Shown one piece after another: positions 44,810 through 55,347 of a DNA stretch of 64,000 bases. The stretch is from NCBI GenBank assembly GCA_031253835.1, contig JAIRVP010000076.1, positions 62,001 through 126,000 on the forward strand, given 5' to 3'. The DNA is from Burkholderia sp. Lineage in GTDB: Bacteria > Pseudomonadota > Gammaproteobacteria > Burkholderiales > Burkholderiaceae. Under the pieces are notes generated by a model. It did no database searches. It had not been told where the DNA came from and saw nothing but the letters and a program-made list of their open reading frames with translations. Position numbers and translations under genes: made by a program. Each line of letters begins with the position of its first letter. Position 1 is the stretch's first letter.

Positions 44810-45697
44810 ATGAAACAGCGTCCGCGGCCACGGCCTGCCGTCGTGGCCCTCGATCATCGCCAGATGGATCTGCCGCTCTTCGACGGGCCGGCCGCCGCAC
44901 CGTCGGCGCCCGCCACGCCGGCGGCACCGCCCGAAGCCTCGCCCGCCGCCCCGCCCGCGCCCGGCACGGCGCCCGACCGCTCGCGTGTGCGCACGTTCGC
45001 GCTCGACAGCCGCGTGCTCGAATACCGGCTGAAACGTTCGGCACGCCGTACGATCGGCTTCACGATCGACGGCAGCGGGCTGTCGATCACCGCGCCGCGC
45101 TGGGTCACGCTCGCCGACATCGAAGCGGCGATCTCCGAGAAGCAACGCTGGATCTTCGCGAAGCTCGCGGAGTGGAAGACGCGCACCGAGCAGCGCGCGC
45201 TGCCGCAGATCGACTGGCGCGACGGCGCGCAGATGCCGTATCTCGGCAAGACGGTGACGATCGCGCTCGGCGCGGGCGCCGTCGCGTTCGACGCCGATGC
45301 GCTGCGGCTGTCGCTGCCGCTGCCCGTGCAGGCCGACATGCAGCAGATCAAGGATCGCGTGCAGGGCTGGCTGCAGGGCGAAGCAAAACGCATCTTCGGC
45401 GAACGCCTGCCGGTCTATGCGGAAAAGCTCGGCGTCACGTATTCGATGTATGCGCTGTCGTCGGCCGCGACGCGCTGGGGCAGCTGCTCGAGCGACGGCA
45501 AGATCCGCCTGAACTGGCGGCTGATCCATTTCCCGATGTCGATCATCGACTACGTCGTCGCGCACGAGCTGTCGCACCTGCGCGAGATGAACCACAGCCC
45601 GGCCTTCTGGCAGACCGTCGAATCGATCTTCCCCGAGTTCCGCGAAGCGCGGCACACGCTCAAGCATCACCCGCCCGAGCTGCTGCCGTCGCTTTGA
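44810..45697 (+). CDS. YgjP-like (M48/SprT-related) zinc metallopeptidase
   Basis: A 295-residue protein. After a Pro/Ala-rich low-complexity region (residues about 22-58), the DUF45/YgjP metallopeptidase domain runs to the end. It has RLKRSARRTIGFTID, TRWGSCSSDGKIRLNWRL and the zinc site VVAHELSHLREMNHSPAFW (HExxH form HELSH plus a downstream His). The proteolytic substrate is unknown. ATG 44810 follows AAAAAGAAGCGAACTG. It is last in the glyQ-led run and is followed by a strong terminator. Confidence 0.88.
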   Translation: MKQRPRPRPAVVALDHRQMDLPLFDGPAAAPSAPATPAAPPEASPAAPPAPGTAPDRSRVRTFALDSRVLEYRLKRSARRTIGFTIDGSGLSITAPRWVTLADIEAAISEKQRWIFAKLAEWKTRTEQRALPQIDWRDGAQMPYLGKTVTIALGAGAVAFDADALRLSLPLPVQADMQQIKDRVQGWLQGEAKRIFGERLPVYAEKLGVTYSMYALSSAATRWGSCSSDGKIRLNWRLIHFPMSIIDYVVAHELSHLREMNHSPAFWQTVESIFPEFREARHTLKHHPPELLPSL

Positions 45698-45725
45698 CAC
45701 CGCGCACGCGGCATCGACGCCCATG

Positions 45726-45763
45726 AAAAAGGGCGATGCGGGTCACCCCGCATCGCCCTTTTT
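45726..45763. terminator. Strong bidirectional terminator
   Basis: GGGCGATGCGGG / CCCGCATCGCCC with a TCAC loop, flanked by AAAAA on the left and TTTTT on the right. It can stop transcription from both the plus-strand operon and the minus-strand gloA. Confidence 0.95.
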
Positions 45764-45808
45764 GCTGCCGCGGCGCGTGACGCGCGCTGCAGCCTGCTCA
45801 CCCGGCGC

Positions 45809-46192
45809 TTACTTCTTCTGGATGAACTCGATCTTGTAGCCGTCCGGATCCTCGACGAACGCGATCACGGTCGTGCCGTGCTTCATCGGGCCCGCTTCGC
45901 GCGTGACCTTGCCGCCTTGCGCCTTGATCTTCTCGCACGCGGCGTACGCATCCTCGACCGCCACGGCCAGATGGCCGAAGCCGTTGCCGAGATCGTAGGA
46001 CGGCGTATCCCAGTTATGGGTCAGCTCGATCACGGTGCCGGTGCTCTCGTCTTCGTAGCCGACGAACGCGAGCGTGAACTTGCCTTCCGGATAATCCTCG
46101 CGACGCAGCAGCTTCATGCCGAGCAATTCGGTGTAGAACTTGATCGAGCGGTCGAGATCGCCGACTCGCAGCATCGTATGCAGCAAACGCAT
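45809..46192 (-). CDS. gloA: Lactoylglutathione lyase (glyoxalase I)
   Basis: A 127-residue cytoplasmic metalloenzyme turning the methylglyoxal-glutathione hemithioacetal into S-lactoylglutathione. Metal ligands are expected at His5 (RLLHTML), Glu56 (TVIELTHNW), His74 (GFGHLAVAV) and the Glu in YKIEFIQ. The length matches bacterial nickel-type GloA. ATG 46192 follows GGAGTACAACAC. It is monocistronic between a terminator and a 376-bp gap. Confidence 0.96.
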   Translation of the reverse strand: MRLLHTMLRVGDLDRSIKFYTELLGMKLLRREDYPEGKFTLAFVGYEDESTGTVIELTHNWDTPSYDLGNGFGHLAVAVEDAYAACEKIKAQGGKVTREAGPMKHGTTVIAFVEDPDGYKIEFIQKK

Positions 46193-46568
46193 GTGTTGTA
46201 CTCCTGTGGGGACTTTCCAGAACCGGGAACTCTACCAGAGTCGGGTGAAACTCGCCGGGGGCGCCTAGCCGGGGGCGCCTAGCCGGGGGCGCCTGGACCA
46301 AGGGCGGCCGGTACCGCGCATCGGATCGACCGGCGCGAGCACGCTCGCCACGGCGGAAAACGGCACGATCCGGCTCGCCCGGCTACCGTGCCGATCGGGT
46401 AACATCCTCCCACTTCGCACCAAAAACGGGCATGCGTGTCACCGCCCGAACGCGACCACCCACCCTTCCCTGAAGCCACACTGCCGTGCGAAACCGCCGA
46501 TTCGAGCGCGCCGGACGCGCCACCCGCCCGACCTCGCTGCCGCCGTACCGATCCAGCGAGGCGCGTCG
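46193..46568. other. Intergenic region between gloA and the DMT transporter gene
   Basis: 376 bp between divergent genes. It contains a 14-bp tandem repeat (46254-46294) but no recognisable gene. The ribosome binding site CGAGGCGCGTCG precedes the transporter start. Confidence 0.45.
46254..46294. repeat. 14-bp tandem repeat, three copies
   Basis: The unit GCCGGGGGCGCCTA is repeated at 46254, 46268 and 46282. The third copy changes its last base. Each copy contains the palindrome GGCGCC. Copy number could vary by slippage; it lies 62 bp upstream of the gloA start. Confidence 0.9.
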
Positions 46569-47504
46569 ATGACCACGCTCGCCGCCGCCCCCGTGCGCCG
46601 CGCGCTCGACACGCGCGCCGTCGGCCTGATGCTGCTGCTGTGCGCGATCTGGGGCTTCCAGCAGGTCGCGATCAAGAGCACGAACGCCGCGATCGCGCCG
46701 ATGTTCCAGGCCGGGCTGCGCTCGGTGATCGCCGCGGCGCTGCTGTGGGGCTGGGCCCGCACGCGCGGCACGCCGCTGTTCCGGGCCGACGGCACGTTCG
46801 GCGCGGGCCTCGCGGCCGGTGCGCTGTTCGCCGGCGAATTCATCTGCGTGTTCTTCGGGCTCACGCTGACGAGCGCGTCGCACATGGCGATCTTCCTGTA
46901 CACGGCGCCGTGCTTCACCGCGCTCGGCCTGCACCTGTTCGCACCGGGCGAGCGGCTGCAGCGCACGCAATGGGCCGGCGTCGGCCTCGCGTTCGCCGGC
47001 ATCGCGCTCGCGTTCGCGGACGGCTTCCTGAAGCCGCGCCCGCCCGGCGCATCGGTACTGGCCGGGCTGGCCGGCGACGCGCTCGGGATTCTCGGCGGCG
47101 CGATGTGGGCCGCGACGACGGTCGTCGTACGCTCGACGGCGCTCGCGCGGGCCAGCGCGAGCAAGACGCTGTTCTACCAGCTCGCGGTGTCGGCGGTCGT
47201 GCTGGTCGCACTCGCCGCGCTGTTCGGTCAGGTGTCGTTCGCGCACGTGACGCCGATCGCGGTGGCGAGCCTCGCGTACCAGTCGGTGATCGTCGCGTTC
47301 GTCAGCTACCTGTCGTGGTTCTGGCTGCTGACGCGCTACAGCGCGTCGCGGCTGTCCGTCTTCACGTTCCTGTCGCCGCTGTTCGGCGTCGCGTTCGGCG
47401 TGCTGCTGCTCGGCGAATCGGTCGGCTGGCGCTTCATGTCCGCGGCCGCGCTCGTGCTGACCGGCATCGCGCTCGTCAACGCGCCGCCGCGCCGGCGGAC
47501 GTAA
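46569..47504 (+). CDS. DMT-superfamily (EamA) exporter
   Basis: A 311-residue inner-membrane protein with about ten hydrophobic segments in two EamA repeats. The first is GLMLLLCAIWGFQQVAIKS and the second starts near GDALGILGGAMWAATTVVVRS; the late segment FLSPLFGVAFGVLLLGE is the family hallmark. Such proteins export amino acids or other metabolites; the substrate cannot be inferred. ATG 46569 follows GAGGCGCGTCG. A terminator follows. Confidence 0.92.
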   Translation: MTTLAAAPVRRALDTRAVGLMLLLCAIWGFQQVAIKSTNAAIAPMFQAGLRSVIAAALLWGWARTRGTPLFRADGTFGAGLAAGALFAGEFICVFFGLTLTSASHMAIFLYTAPCFTALGLHLFAPGERLQRTQWAGVGLAFAGIALAFADGFLKPRPPGASVLAGLAGDALGILGGAMWAATTVVVRSTALARASASKTLFYQLAVSAVVLVALAALFGQVSFAHVTPIAVASLAYQSVIVAFVSYLSWFWLLTRYSASRLSVFTFLSPLFGVAFGVLLLGESVGWRFMSAAALVLTGIALVNAPPRRRT

Positions 47505-47531
47505 GCAACCGGCGCGAACCACGCGGGCAAT

Positions 47532-47560
47532 AAAAAGGGCTGCCCGTCGGGCAGCCCTTT
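47532..47560. terminator. Bidirectional terminator between DMT exporter and rsmA
   Basis: GGGCTGCCC-GTC-GGGCAGCCC preceded by AAAAA and followed by TTT, between convergent genes. Confidence 0.9.
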
Positions 47561-47593
47561 CGACACATCCGGTCCGGCTTCGCGTGCCGCGCG

Positions 47594-48421
47594 TCAGCCG
47601 GCCTTGCGCACTGCCGCGAGCGCCTGCGCGACGCCGACGTATTCGGCCACGCTCACATCCTCCGCACGGCGCGCGAGATCGAAGCCGAGCGCGTCGAAAT
47701 CGATCGTCTCGCGATAGTCGCCGAGCGTGTTGCGCAGCATCTTGCGGCGCTGCGAGAACGCGGCCGTGACGATTTCGCCGAGCAGCACGGGATCGACGTC
47801 CGGCAGTTCGTGCGGCTCGTACGGAATCATCCGGACGATCGCCGAATCGACCTTCGGCGGCGGCTGGAACGATTCCGGCGGCACGTCGAGCATCTTTTCC
47901 ATCACGTAGCGGTACTGCAGCATCACCGACAGCCGCGAGAACGCCTTCGTGCCGGGCTCCGCGACCATCCGCTCGACGACTTCGTTCTGCAGCATGAAAT
48001 GCTGGTCGATGACCGCATCGGCGAACGTCATCAGGTGAAACAGCAGCGGGCTGGAGATGTTGTACGGCAGGTTGCCGACGATCCGCAGCGACGGCTTGTC
48101 GCCGGGCGCCGCGAGCGAACGGAAGTCGAACGCGAGCGCGTCGCCCGCGTGCAGCTCGAGCAGCGCGCCGAAGCGCTGCTGCAGGCGGCCGATCAGGTCG
48201 CGGTCGAGTTCGACCGCATGCAGCGGCGATTCGGGCGTCGAGAGGCGCTCGATCAGCGGCCCGGTCAGCGCGCCGAGGCCGGGGCCGATCTCGACCATGC
48301 GCTGGCCGCGTGCAGGGCCGATCGTCGACACGATCGAATCGATCACGCCGTGATCGACGAGGAAGTTCTGCCCGAAGCGCTTGCGCGCGAAGTGGCCTTG
48401 GTGCTGTCTGCTGTTCGACAT
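47594..48421 (-). CDS. rsmA: 16S rRNA (adenine1518/1519-N6)-dimethyltransferase
   Basis: A 275-residue KsgA-family methyltransferase modifying two adenines in the 16S rRNA 3' hairpin. Visible: [16 protein letters not shown] at the start, SAM motif [14 protein letters not shown], acidic loop AVELDRDL, and the catalytic [15 protein letters not shown] use ATG 48421 ([11 protein letters not shown]); the longer frame upstream would overlap the end of pdxA. The ribosome binding site is weak. It ends the lptD-surA-pdxA-rsmA run. Confidence 0.96.
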   Translation of the reverse strand: MSNSRQHQGHFARKRFGQNFLVDHGVIDSIVSTIGPARGQRMVEIGPGLGALTGPLIERLSTPESPLHAVELDRDLIGRLQQRFGALLELHAGDALAFDFRSLAAPGDKPSLRIVGNLPYNISSPLLFHLMTFADAVIDQHFMLQNEVVERMVAEPGTKAFSRLSVMLQYRYVMEKMLDVPPESFQPPPKVDSAIVRMIPYEPHELPDVDPVLLGEIVTAAFSQRRKMLRNTLGDYRETIDFDALGFDLARRAEDVSVAEYVGVAQALAAVRKAG

Positions 48422-48470
48422 CGACTGAGTAAAGCGAAAAATACGACGAAAGAGGTAAAGCCGGAACGCG

Positions 48471-49460
48471 TCAGGCCGCGCGGCGATGACGCGCCATCGT
48501 GACGGCCGTATCGAGCGCGGCAATCATGCTGCCCGGATCGGCACGGCCCGTGCCGGCCAGGTCGAGCGCGGTGCCGTGATCGACCGACGTACGGATGATC
48601 GGCAGCCCGAGCGTCACGTTGATGCCCTCGCCGAACGTCGCGTACTTCAGCACGGGCAGGCCCTGGTCATGGAACATCGCGAGCACGCAATCGGCATCGG
48701 CCAGATGGCGCGGCTGGAACAGCGTGTCGGCCGGATACGGGCCGCGCGCGTCGACGCGCTGCGCGTTCGCACGGGCCAGCGCCGGCGAGATCACGTCGAT
48801 CTCCTCGCGGCCGAGATAACCGTTTTCGCCCGCATGCGGGTTCAGACCCGTCACGAGGATGCGCGGGGCGGCAAGGCCGAAGTCGCGCCGCAGGTCGCGG
48901 TCGATGATCGCGAGCGTCTCGACGAGACCGTCGATCGTCAGCGCGGCGGAAACATCCTTCAGCGGCAGGTGCGTCGTCGCGAGCGCGACGCGCAGCGGCT
49001 TGTCGCCGGTGCCCGCCAGCATCATCACGACGCGCGGCGTGTGCGTGCGCTCCGCCAGGTATTCGGTATGGCCGGTGAACGGCACGCCCGCATCGTTGAT
49101 CGTGCTCTTCTGCAGCGGCGCGGTCACGATCGCGTCGTACCGGCCGGCCAGCGCGCCGTCGATCGCCGCATCGAGCAGCCCGAGCACGTACCGGCCGTTC
49201 GCCGCGTCCAGCGTGCCCGCCTGCGCGGGAACGGCCAGCGCGTGGTGCGCGACCGACACCTGCGCACCGCCGGCCAGCACCGCGCGATCGGCGCCGACGG
49301 CCGCCGCACGCGCGTCGAGCAGCGCTGCGTCGCCGAGCACGGTGAAATGCGCGTCGGGCCAGCGCTGCGCGGCGTCACGCAGCGCCTGCACGGTCAGCTC
49401 CGGGCCGACCCCCGCGGGTTCGCCGGTCGTGATCGCGATCTGCAGCGCGGGCGTGGTCAT
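48471..49460 (-). CDS. pdxA: 4-hydroxythreonine-4-phosphate dehydrogenase
   Basis: A 329-residue NAD-dependent, metal-binding enzyme of pyridoxal phosphate synthesis. Family marks: [13 protein letters not shown] near the start, [24 protein letters not shown] (metal His), [14 protein letters not shown] (second metal His) and [39 protein letters not shown]. It lies 11 bp after surA and 49 bp before rsmA in the transcribed order. Confidence 0.97.
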   Translation of the reverse strand: MTTPALQIAITTGEPAGVGPELTVQALRDAAQRWPDAHFTVLGDAALLDARAAAVGADRAVLAGGAQVSVAHHALAVPAQAGTLDAANGRYVLGLLDAAIDGALAGRYDAIVTAPLQKSTINDAGVPFTGHTEYLAERTHTPRVVMMLAGTGDKPLRVALATTHLPLKDVSAALTIDGLVETLAIIDRDLRRDFGLAAPRILVTGLNPHAGENGYLGREEIDVISPALARANAQRVDARGPYPADTLFQPRHLADADCVLAMFHDQGLPVLKYATFGEGINVTLGLPIIRTSVDHGTALDLAGTGRADPGSMIAALDTAVTMARHRRAA

Positions 49461-49471
49461 CCGGAGCTCGC

Positions 49472-50836
49472 TCAGTTCGCCGGCGCGACGCCGCCGATCT
49501 TGTACTGAACGTACGACGAATCGCGCAGCTCGCGCAGCCAGTCGGCGTAGGCCTGCTCGGCCTTGCGCTGGCCGATCGCCTGACGCGCGATGTCCATCTG
49601 CTGCTGCACCGACCCTTCCGCTTCGCGGCGGTTCAGCACCTGGATCAGGTGATAGCCGTACTCGGTACGGATCGGCTGGCTGATCTGGCCGTCCTGCAGG
49701 TTGTTCATCGCACGCTCGAATTCCGGCACGGTCTCGCCCGGGCTGATCCAGCCGAGATCGCCGCCCTGCGACGCCGAGCCGTCCTGCGAGTAGGTGCGCG
49801 CGAACTTCGCGAAATCGCCGCCGGCCTCGACCTGGTTGCGGATGTCGACCAGTTGCTGGCGCGCCTGGCCTTCCGACTTGCCTTCACCGACGCGCAGCAG
49901 GATGTGGCGCACGTGCGTCTGGACGATCTTCGGCGCGGCGGCCGTTGCACCCTGGCTCGGGCGGCGGTCGACGAGACGCACGATCTCGAAGCCGTCCGGC
50001 ACGCGGATCAGCGTCGGGTTGACCTGGCCCGGGCGCAGCTTCGATGCGGCGTCGACGACGTCGGCCGGCAGCGCGCCCGGCGCCTTGAAGCCGAGATCGC
50101 CGCCCTTCTTCGCGTCGTTCGCTTCCGAGTTGTTCTTCGCGAGGCGCTCGAAATCGGCGCCAGACTTCGCCTGCTGCAGCAGCGCGTCGGCCTTCTTCTG
50201 CGCGGCCTCGATGTCGGCCTGCGGCGCGTTGGTCGGCGCCTTGATGAAGATGTGCTGGAAGCGCAGGTCCTGCTGCTGCGACGCGTTCGGCCCACGCTGG
50301 CTCGCGATGTAGTTCGCGACTTCGGCGTCCGACACGGTGATCTTGCCGTCGACCTCGCGCTCGCGCAGCTTCGACAGCATCAGCTCGGTCCGTGCGTCGC
50401 TCGTGAAGATGCTCCAGGGCACGCCTTGCGCCTCGAGACGCGCGCGGTACTGCTCGAGCGTCATCCCGTTCGCCTGCGCGAGACGCTGCAGCGTGGACTG
50501 CACGGTCGCGTCGTCGATGCGGATCCCGTCGTCCTTCGCCTTCTGCACCTGGATGCGCTCGAGCACCATCTGGTTCAGCACTTGCGCGCGCAACTGGTCG
50601 GTCGGCGGCACGGGCGCGTTCTGCTGCTGCAGGCGGCGCGCGATCAGGCCGGCGCGCTGGTCGAGTTCGCGGCCCGTGATCACGTCGTTGTTGACGACCG
50701 CGACGACTTCGTCGGCGAGCTGCGCACCTTGCGAACCGAGCGCCTGCGCCGCGGCCGGCGCGGCGGCGAGCAGCGCGGCGGACGCGGCGAGGCTGGACAC
50801 GACTGCCGCGAAACGAAGGTTTTTCTTCATTGCCAC
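49472..50836 (-). CDS. surA: Periplasmic peptidyl-prolyl isomerase / chaperone SurA
   Basis: A 454-residue periplasmic chaperone for outer-membrane proteins. A signal peptide ([29 protein letters not shown]) is followed by the N-terminal chaperone domain ([20 protein letters not shown]) and two parvulin domains, at about residues 185-290 and 300-400 ([29 protein letters not shown]). GTG 50836 is 5 nt after GGAG; ATG 50830 is a close alternative. It sits between lptD and pdxA; SurA helps fold LptD, which fits the linkage. Confidence 0.97.
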   Translation of the reverse strand: MAMKKNLRFAAVVSSLAASAALLAAAPAAAQALGSQGAQLADEVVAVVNNDVITGRELDQRAGLIARRLQQQNAPVPPTDQLRAQVLNQMVLERIQVQKAKDDGIRIDDATVQSTLQRLAQANGMTLEQYRARLEAQGVPWSIFTSDARTELMLSKLREREVDGKITVSDAEVANYIASQRGPNASQQQDLRFQHIFIKAPTNAPQADIEAAQKKADALLQQAKSGADFERLAKNNSEANDAKKGGDLGFKAPGALPADVVDAASKLRPGQVNPTLIRVPDGFEIVRLVDRRPSQGATAAAPKIVQTHVRHILLRVGEGKSEGQARQQLVDIRNQVEAGGDFAKFARTYSQDGSASQGGDLGWISPGETVPEFERAMNNLQDGQISQPIRTEYGYHLIQVLNRREAEGSVQQQMDIARQAIGQRKAEQAYADWLRELRDSSYVQYKIGGVAPAN

Positions 50837-50881
50837 TGAAACTCCATTGAAATCGTGCTGACCGGTGCAGACAAGCCGGCG

Positions 50882-53242
50882 TTACTCGTAGTTGCTGAAG
50901 CGGGACATCGGCGGCGGCGGCGGCGGTAGCGGCGTGTAGCCCGGTACCCCGGCGCGGAAGGCGGACACGAGGCCGTTGTCGACGGTCGACAGGCCCTTGA
51001 GCGTCAGCTGCATCATGAATCGCGTCGACGAGTTCTGCTGTCCCGACGAATTGATGCCGTTCGCAGCCCGCTGCACCCCGACCCCGAGCGCCCAGCAATC
51101 CGCGTCGTATTGTAAGCCGACCAGACCGTCGACCACGCGATCTCCGGCGAGGTCGTAGTTGAAACGGCCGATCGCATACAGGCGGCGCGTGAGCGGCCAT
51201 TGCGCGGAGATCAGGAACTGGTTGATCGGCTGGTTGTCGAGCGTGGTGTTCGATCGCGTGTAGCGGTAGCCGACGTTGATCACGCGGCGCTCACCCGGGC
51301 TGTATCCGAAACCGACGCTCGACTTCACGAGCTGGTTGTTGTTCTGGTTGTACTGGAACGCCGTTTCCGACATGAAGCCCGAGCCGAGCTTCAGCGCGGC
51401 GCCGACGATCAGGTCGGAATGGCGCGCCAGCACGGCGCTCTGGCCGGAATTCAGCGTGACGCGCTGATCGGCGAAGTAGTACTGCTGCGCGATCACGAAG
51501 CGCGCACGCTCGTCGCCGGTGCGCGGATCGATGAAGCGCGACGTCAGGCCGGCCGTGATCCGGTTCGCGTCGGCGATCCGGTCGTTGCCGACGAACGTGT
51601 TCGGCTGGTAGATCTCCGCGAGGCCGAAGTCCGATTCCGCGGTGTCGAACAGCGGTGCGTTCGACTGGTCGCGATACGGCGTGTACACGTAGTACAGGCG
51701 CGGCTCGAGGGTCTGGATGAAGTCCTGGCCGAACAGGCGCACCGAGCGGTCGAAGATCAGGCCGGTGTCGAAGCTCACGGTCGGGATCGACTCGGTGAAG
51801 CGCTTCGGGCTGTTCGGCGTGGTCGACGACAGGTAGTTCAGGTCGTACGACGCGAAGTGGTACTGGACCTTCGGCACGACGAAGTAGCCGGGGCCGTACA
51901 CGCCGTACGCGATATACGGGTTGAAGACGATCCGGTCGCCTTCGGTCGCGTCGGCCGTCGTGATGCGGAACCGCGAATAGTCGGCTTCCGCGCCGAAGTC
52001 GAAGCCGCCGACGTTGTACTTCGTGTACTTCACGTTCAACTGCGGCTCGCGGCTGTACGGCGCGATCGACGGCGGCAGCGTCTGCCAGTGCTGGTAGCGC
52101 GCGAGCACCGACCACGGGCCGTTGTTGTACGTGAGGCCGGCTTCCTGCTGGTACAGCGTCTGCGTCCCGTTGATGAACTGGTTCATCGACCCAAGGTCTT
52201 CGGGATACGTGTTGTCCGAGACCTTGTTGAAGTAGACGTAGCCGCCGAAGCCGCCGCCGAAGTTCTGCTGGTGCTGCCAGTAGATCGCGTAGCGGTTGCG
52301 GTGCGCGAGCCGGTCATCCGGCAGGTAATTGGCGGTGAACGTGCCCGAATACGTCGGCGACAGGTAGCGGAACGTCGCCTCGGTCATCACGCCGCGCCGC
52401 GAGATGATGCGCGGCGTGAGCGTCAGGTCGCGGTTCGGCGCGATGTTGAAGTAGTACGGCAGCGTCAGCTCGAAGCCGTTGCTCGAGTTCATCGAGAACG
52501 TCGGCGGCAGCAGGCCGCTGCGCCGCTCGCCCGACAGCGGGAACGTCATCCACGGGCTCGCGAAGATCGGCACGCCCTGGAAGAACAGCACGCCGTTGCG
52601 CGCGGTGCCTTCGTCGGCGCCCGTATCGAAGTCGAAGCGGCTGCCCTTGATGTACCACGCGGGGTTCGTCGAGCACTGGCACGCGGTGTACGTGCCGTTG
52701 ACGAACACCGAGCGCTCGTTGTCGACCATGTCGACGCGCTCGGCGCTGCCCGACCCGCCCGTCATGTTGAAGTGGTACTTCGGCGCCGTCATGAAGCCCT
52801 GGTTCGCCTCGATCTTCAGGTGCGCCTCGGGGCCCGCGAACGACGTACCGCCATTGACCACCTTGACCTGGCCGTACGCATCGGCCATGTCGGTATCCTG
52901 ATCGTAGTGGAGCGCATCGGCCTTCACGACGGTGTCGCCGCGCCGCAGCTCGGCGGAGCCCTTGGCGGCGAGGTCCTGCTCGGCCGTGCCGCTCGTGTGA
53001 TCGGCGATCACGAAGGCGGCCGGCTTCGCGCCGTCCTTCAGCGGATGATCCTCGAGCTGGGGTGCGAGACGCAGATCCCACGGCGAGTCGAGCGGCTGCG
53101 GCTGCGCGGCCGCGCCCGACAGCTGCGCGTACGACACGGCCGGCACGAGGCCGGGCACGGCCAGGAGCGCGAGCGCGAGCCGCCGTTTGCGCGGCGCCCC
53201 GTCACCGGGGAAAACATTCGGGAATAGCGGTTTGGGCGGCAT
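50882..53242 (-). CDS. lptD: LPS-assembly protein LptD
   Basis: A 786-residue outer-membrane protein that inserts lipopolysaccharide with LptE. After a signal peptide ending near AVSYAQ (residue 40), a jellyroll region (about 75-200) precedes the large beta-barrel, ending in aromatic-rich strands. Cysteines are Cys188 and Cys190 (TACQC) and one near residue 716 (DADCWAL). E. coli has an adjacent CysCys pair near the C-terminus, so the disulfide pattern differs. A Pro-rich stretch (PPPPPP) lies near the C-terminus. Confidence 0.96.
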   Translation of the reverse strand: MPPKPLFPNVFPGDGAPRKRRLALALLAVPGLVPAVSYAQLSGAAAQPQPLDSPWDLRLAPQLEDHPLKDGAKPAAFVIADHTSGTAEQDLAAKGSAELRRGDTVVKADALHYDQDTDMADAYGQVKVVNGGTSFAGPEAHLKIEANQGFMTAPKYHFNMTGGSGSAERVDMVDNERSVFVNGTYTACQCSTNPAWYIKGSRFDFDTGADEGTARNGVLFFQGVPIFASPWMTFPLSGERRSGLLPPTFSMNSSNGFELTLPYYFNIAPNRDLTLTPRIISRRGVMTEATFRYLSPTYSGTFTANYLPDDRLAHRNRYAIYWQHQQNFGGGFGGYVYFNKVSDNTYPEDLGSMNQFINGTQTLYQQEAGLTYNNGPWSVLARYQHWQTLPPSIAPYSREPQLNVKYTKYNVGGFDFGAEADYSRFRITTADATEGDRIVFNPYIAYGVYGPGYFVVPKVQYHFASYDLNYLSSTTPNSPKRFTESIPTVSFDTGLIFDRSVRLFGQDFIQTLEPRLYYVYTPYRDQSNAPLFDTAESDFGLAEIYQPNTFVGNDRIADANRITAGLTSRFIDPRTGDERARFVIAQQYYFADQRVTLNSGQSAVLARHSDLIVGAALKLGSGFMSETAFQYNQNNNQLVKSSVGFGYSPGERRVINVGYRYTRSNTTLDNQPINQFLISAQWPLTRRLYAIGRFNYDLAGDRVVDGLVGLQYDADCWALGVGVQRAANGINSSGQQNSSTRFMMQLTLKGLSTVDNGLVSAFRAGVPGYTPLPPPPPPMSRFSNYE

Positions 53243-53427
53243 CTATCGTTTGGCGAATCGCCCCTTGTCAACCGCACCTTCACTGCACATGCGCGCACGG
53301 CGGGCCGCGCCGTCGCACCGCGACTGCGGCGGAGCGCAAACCGGGGAGGCGATCGGGCGGGCGGCGCGACAGGCAGCGGGCCTGCACGGCGGAAGCTGAC
53401 GCGGGGCGCGTCAAAAAAGTCGTGGGG

Positions 53428-53433
53428 TATTAT
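53428..53433 (+). promoter_or_regulatory. -10 element upstream of amgK
   Basis: TATTAT in the 223-bp lptD-amgK divergent region, 32 bp before the amgK start. No strong -35 box was found. Confidence 0.4.
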
Positions 53434-53465
53434 ATGGCAAGACGTTCCCCCCTCCCCCGAGTTTC

Positions 53466-54515
53466 ATGACGCCCCCATCCGCCGCATCCCAGCCCGACGC
53501 CCGCCTCGACGCCCTGACCGCGTGGCTGCAACCGCTCGCCGAGCGCTATGCCCTCGACCTGTCGACCCTCGCGCCCGCGTCGTCGGACGCCAGTTTTCGC
53601 CGCTATTTCCGTGTCGCATCGGCCACCAGCGCCGGCGGCACGCTGATCGCCGTCGACGCGCCGCCGCCCGAGAAGTGCCGTGAATTCGTCCAGGTCGCGC
53701 AGTTGCTCGCCGCGGCCGGCGACCACGTGCCGGACGTGCTGGCCCACGATTTCGACGCGGGCTTCATGCTCGTGACCGATCTCGGCCGCACGTCGTACAT
53801 CTCGGTGCTCGACGCGGCCGACCCGGTCGCCGCGCGGCCGCTGATGCGCGACGCGCTCGACGCGCTGATCCGCTTCCAGCTCACGTCGAAGCCCGACGTG
53901 CTGCCGCCGTTCGACGAAGCGTTCCTGCGCCGCGAAATGGAGCTGCTGCCCGAATGGTTCGTCGGCCGCCACCTCGGCAAGCCCGTCACCGACGCGATGC
54001 GCGGTACGCTCGACCGCACGTTCGCGCTGCTGGTCGCCAGCGCGCACGCGCAGCCGCAGGGCTTCATGCTGCGCGACTTCATGCCGCGCAACCTGATGGT
54101 CTGCGCGCCGAATCCGGGCGTGCTCGACTTCCAGGACGCCGTCTACGGGCCGCTGACGTACGACGTCGTGTCGCTGCTGCGCGACGCGTTCATCAGCTGG
54201 GACGAGGAGTTCGAGCTCGACTGCTTCGCGTACTACTGGGAAAAGGCGAAAAAGGCCGGCCTGCCGGTCGACCCCGATTTCGGCGAGTTCTACCGCCAGC
54301 TCGAATGGATGGGGCTGCAGCGCCACATCAAGATCCTCGGCCTGTTCGCACGCATCAATTACCGCGACGGCAAGCCGCACTACCTGAACGACCTGCCGCG
54401 CTTCATCGCGTATGCACGCAAGGTCGCGCTGCGCTACCGCCCGCTCGTGCCGTTCGCGAAGCTGCTCGACGAGCTCGAGGGCAACGCGCCGGCCGACGTC
54501 GGCTATACGTTCTGA
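53466..54515 (+). CDS. amgK: N-acetylmuramate/N-acetylglucosamine kinase (AmgK-like)
   Basis: A 349-residue kinase of the aminoglycoside-phosphotransferase fold. It phosphorylates the anomeric position of MurNAc recovered from old cell wall. The catalytic loop is LRDFMPRN with Asp204 and Asn209, and the metal-binding Asp221 lies in VLDFQDAVYGPLTYD. The usual His of HxDxxxxN is Leu202 here. The place divergent from lptD and directly before murU matches the known Pseudomonas arrangement. ATG 53466 follows CCCCCGAGTTTC, a weak site. Confidence 0.88.
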   Translation: MTPPSAASQPDARLDALTAWLQPLAERYALDLSTLAPASSDASFRRYFRVASATSAGGTLIAVDAPPPEKCREFVQVAQLLAAAGDHVPDVLAHDFDAGFMLVTDLGRTSYISVLDAADPVAARPLMRDALDALIRFQLTSKPDVLPPFDEAFLRREMELLPEWFVGRHLGKPVTDAMRGTLDRTFALLVASAHAQPQGFMLRDFMPRNLMVCAPNPGVLDFQDAVYGPLTYDVVSLLRDAFISWDEEFELDCFAYYWEKAKKAGLPVDPDFGEFYRQLEWMGLQRHIKILGLFARINYRDGKPHYLNDLPRFIAYARKVALRYRPLVPFAKLLDELEGNAPADVGYTF

Positions 54516-54547
54516 CTGCCCCATAGAGCCCTGATACCCGGCCGAAC

Positions 54548-55267
54548 ATGAGCACTTCCCTGACCACGGCGATGATCTTCGCCGCCGGGCGCGGCGAACG
54601 GATGCGCCCGCTGACCGACACCCGCCCGAAGCCGCTGCTCGAAGCCGGCGGCAAGCCGCTGATCGTGTGGCAGATCGAGGCGCTCGCACGCGCCGGCATC
54701 GAGACGATCGTGATCAACCACGCGTGGCTCGGCGAGCAGATCGAGGCCGCGCTCGGCGACGGTTCGCGCTGGGGCGTGCGGCTCGCGTATTCGGCCGAAG
54801 GCGAAGCGCTGGAGACCGCGGGCGGCATCGCACAGGCGCTGCCGCTGCTCGAGCGCGACGGTCAGCCGGCCGTGTTCGCGGCCGTCAGCGGCGACGTGTA
54901 CTGCGCGTTCGACTACCGGACGCTCGCGCCGCGCGCCGCGCGGATGGCCGCGCTCGACACGCCCGCGATGCACCTCGTGATGGTGCCGAACCCGCCGTTC
55001 CACCCGGCCGGCGATTTCGCGCTCTGCGACGAGGGCCGCCTCGCGCTCGACGGCGCGGCGCGCGTCACGTTCGGCAACATCGGCCTGTACGACACGCGGA
55101 TGTTCCGCGATCTCGCGCCCGGCACGCGGCGCGCGCTGACGCCGTACTACCGCGCGGCGATCGAAGCCGGCCGCGCGAGCGGCGAATTGTACGAAGGTAT
55201 CTGGGAGAACGTCGGCACGCCCGCGCAGCTCGGCGAGCTCGACGCGCGGCTGCGCGCCGCGGACTGA
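54548..55267 (+). CDS. murU: N-acetylmuramate alpha-1-phosphate uridylyltransferase
   Basis: A 239-residue nucleotidyltransferase making UDP-MurNAc from MurNAc-1-phosphate, bypassing the fosfomycin-sensitive MurA route. The N-terminal signature is MIFAAGRGERMRPLTDTRPKPLLEAGGKPLI; the metal Asp lies in AVSGDVYCAFD, and NIGLYDTRMF follows. ATG 54548 lies 32 bp after amgK, forming a two-gene recycling operon. Confidence 0.92.
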   Translation: MSTSLTTAMIFAAGRGERMRPLTDTRPKPLLEAGGKPLIVWQIEALARAGIETIVINHAWLGEQIEAALGDGSRWGVRLAYSAEGEALETAGGIAQALPLLERDGQPAVFAAVSGDVYCAFDYRTLAPRAARMAALDTPAMHLVMVPNPPFHPAGDFALCDEGRLALDGAARVTFGNIGLYDTRMFRDLAPGTRRALTPYYRAAIEAGRASGELYEGIWENVGTPAQLGELDARLRAAD

Positions 55268-55347
55268 CCGCACGGCGGGCCGCCACGCACGCCACCGCGT
55301 CGTGCAACGCCGCGCGCCACCGCGCACGGCACCGGCCCCGCCCGTCG

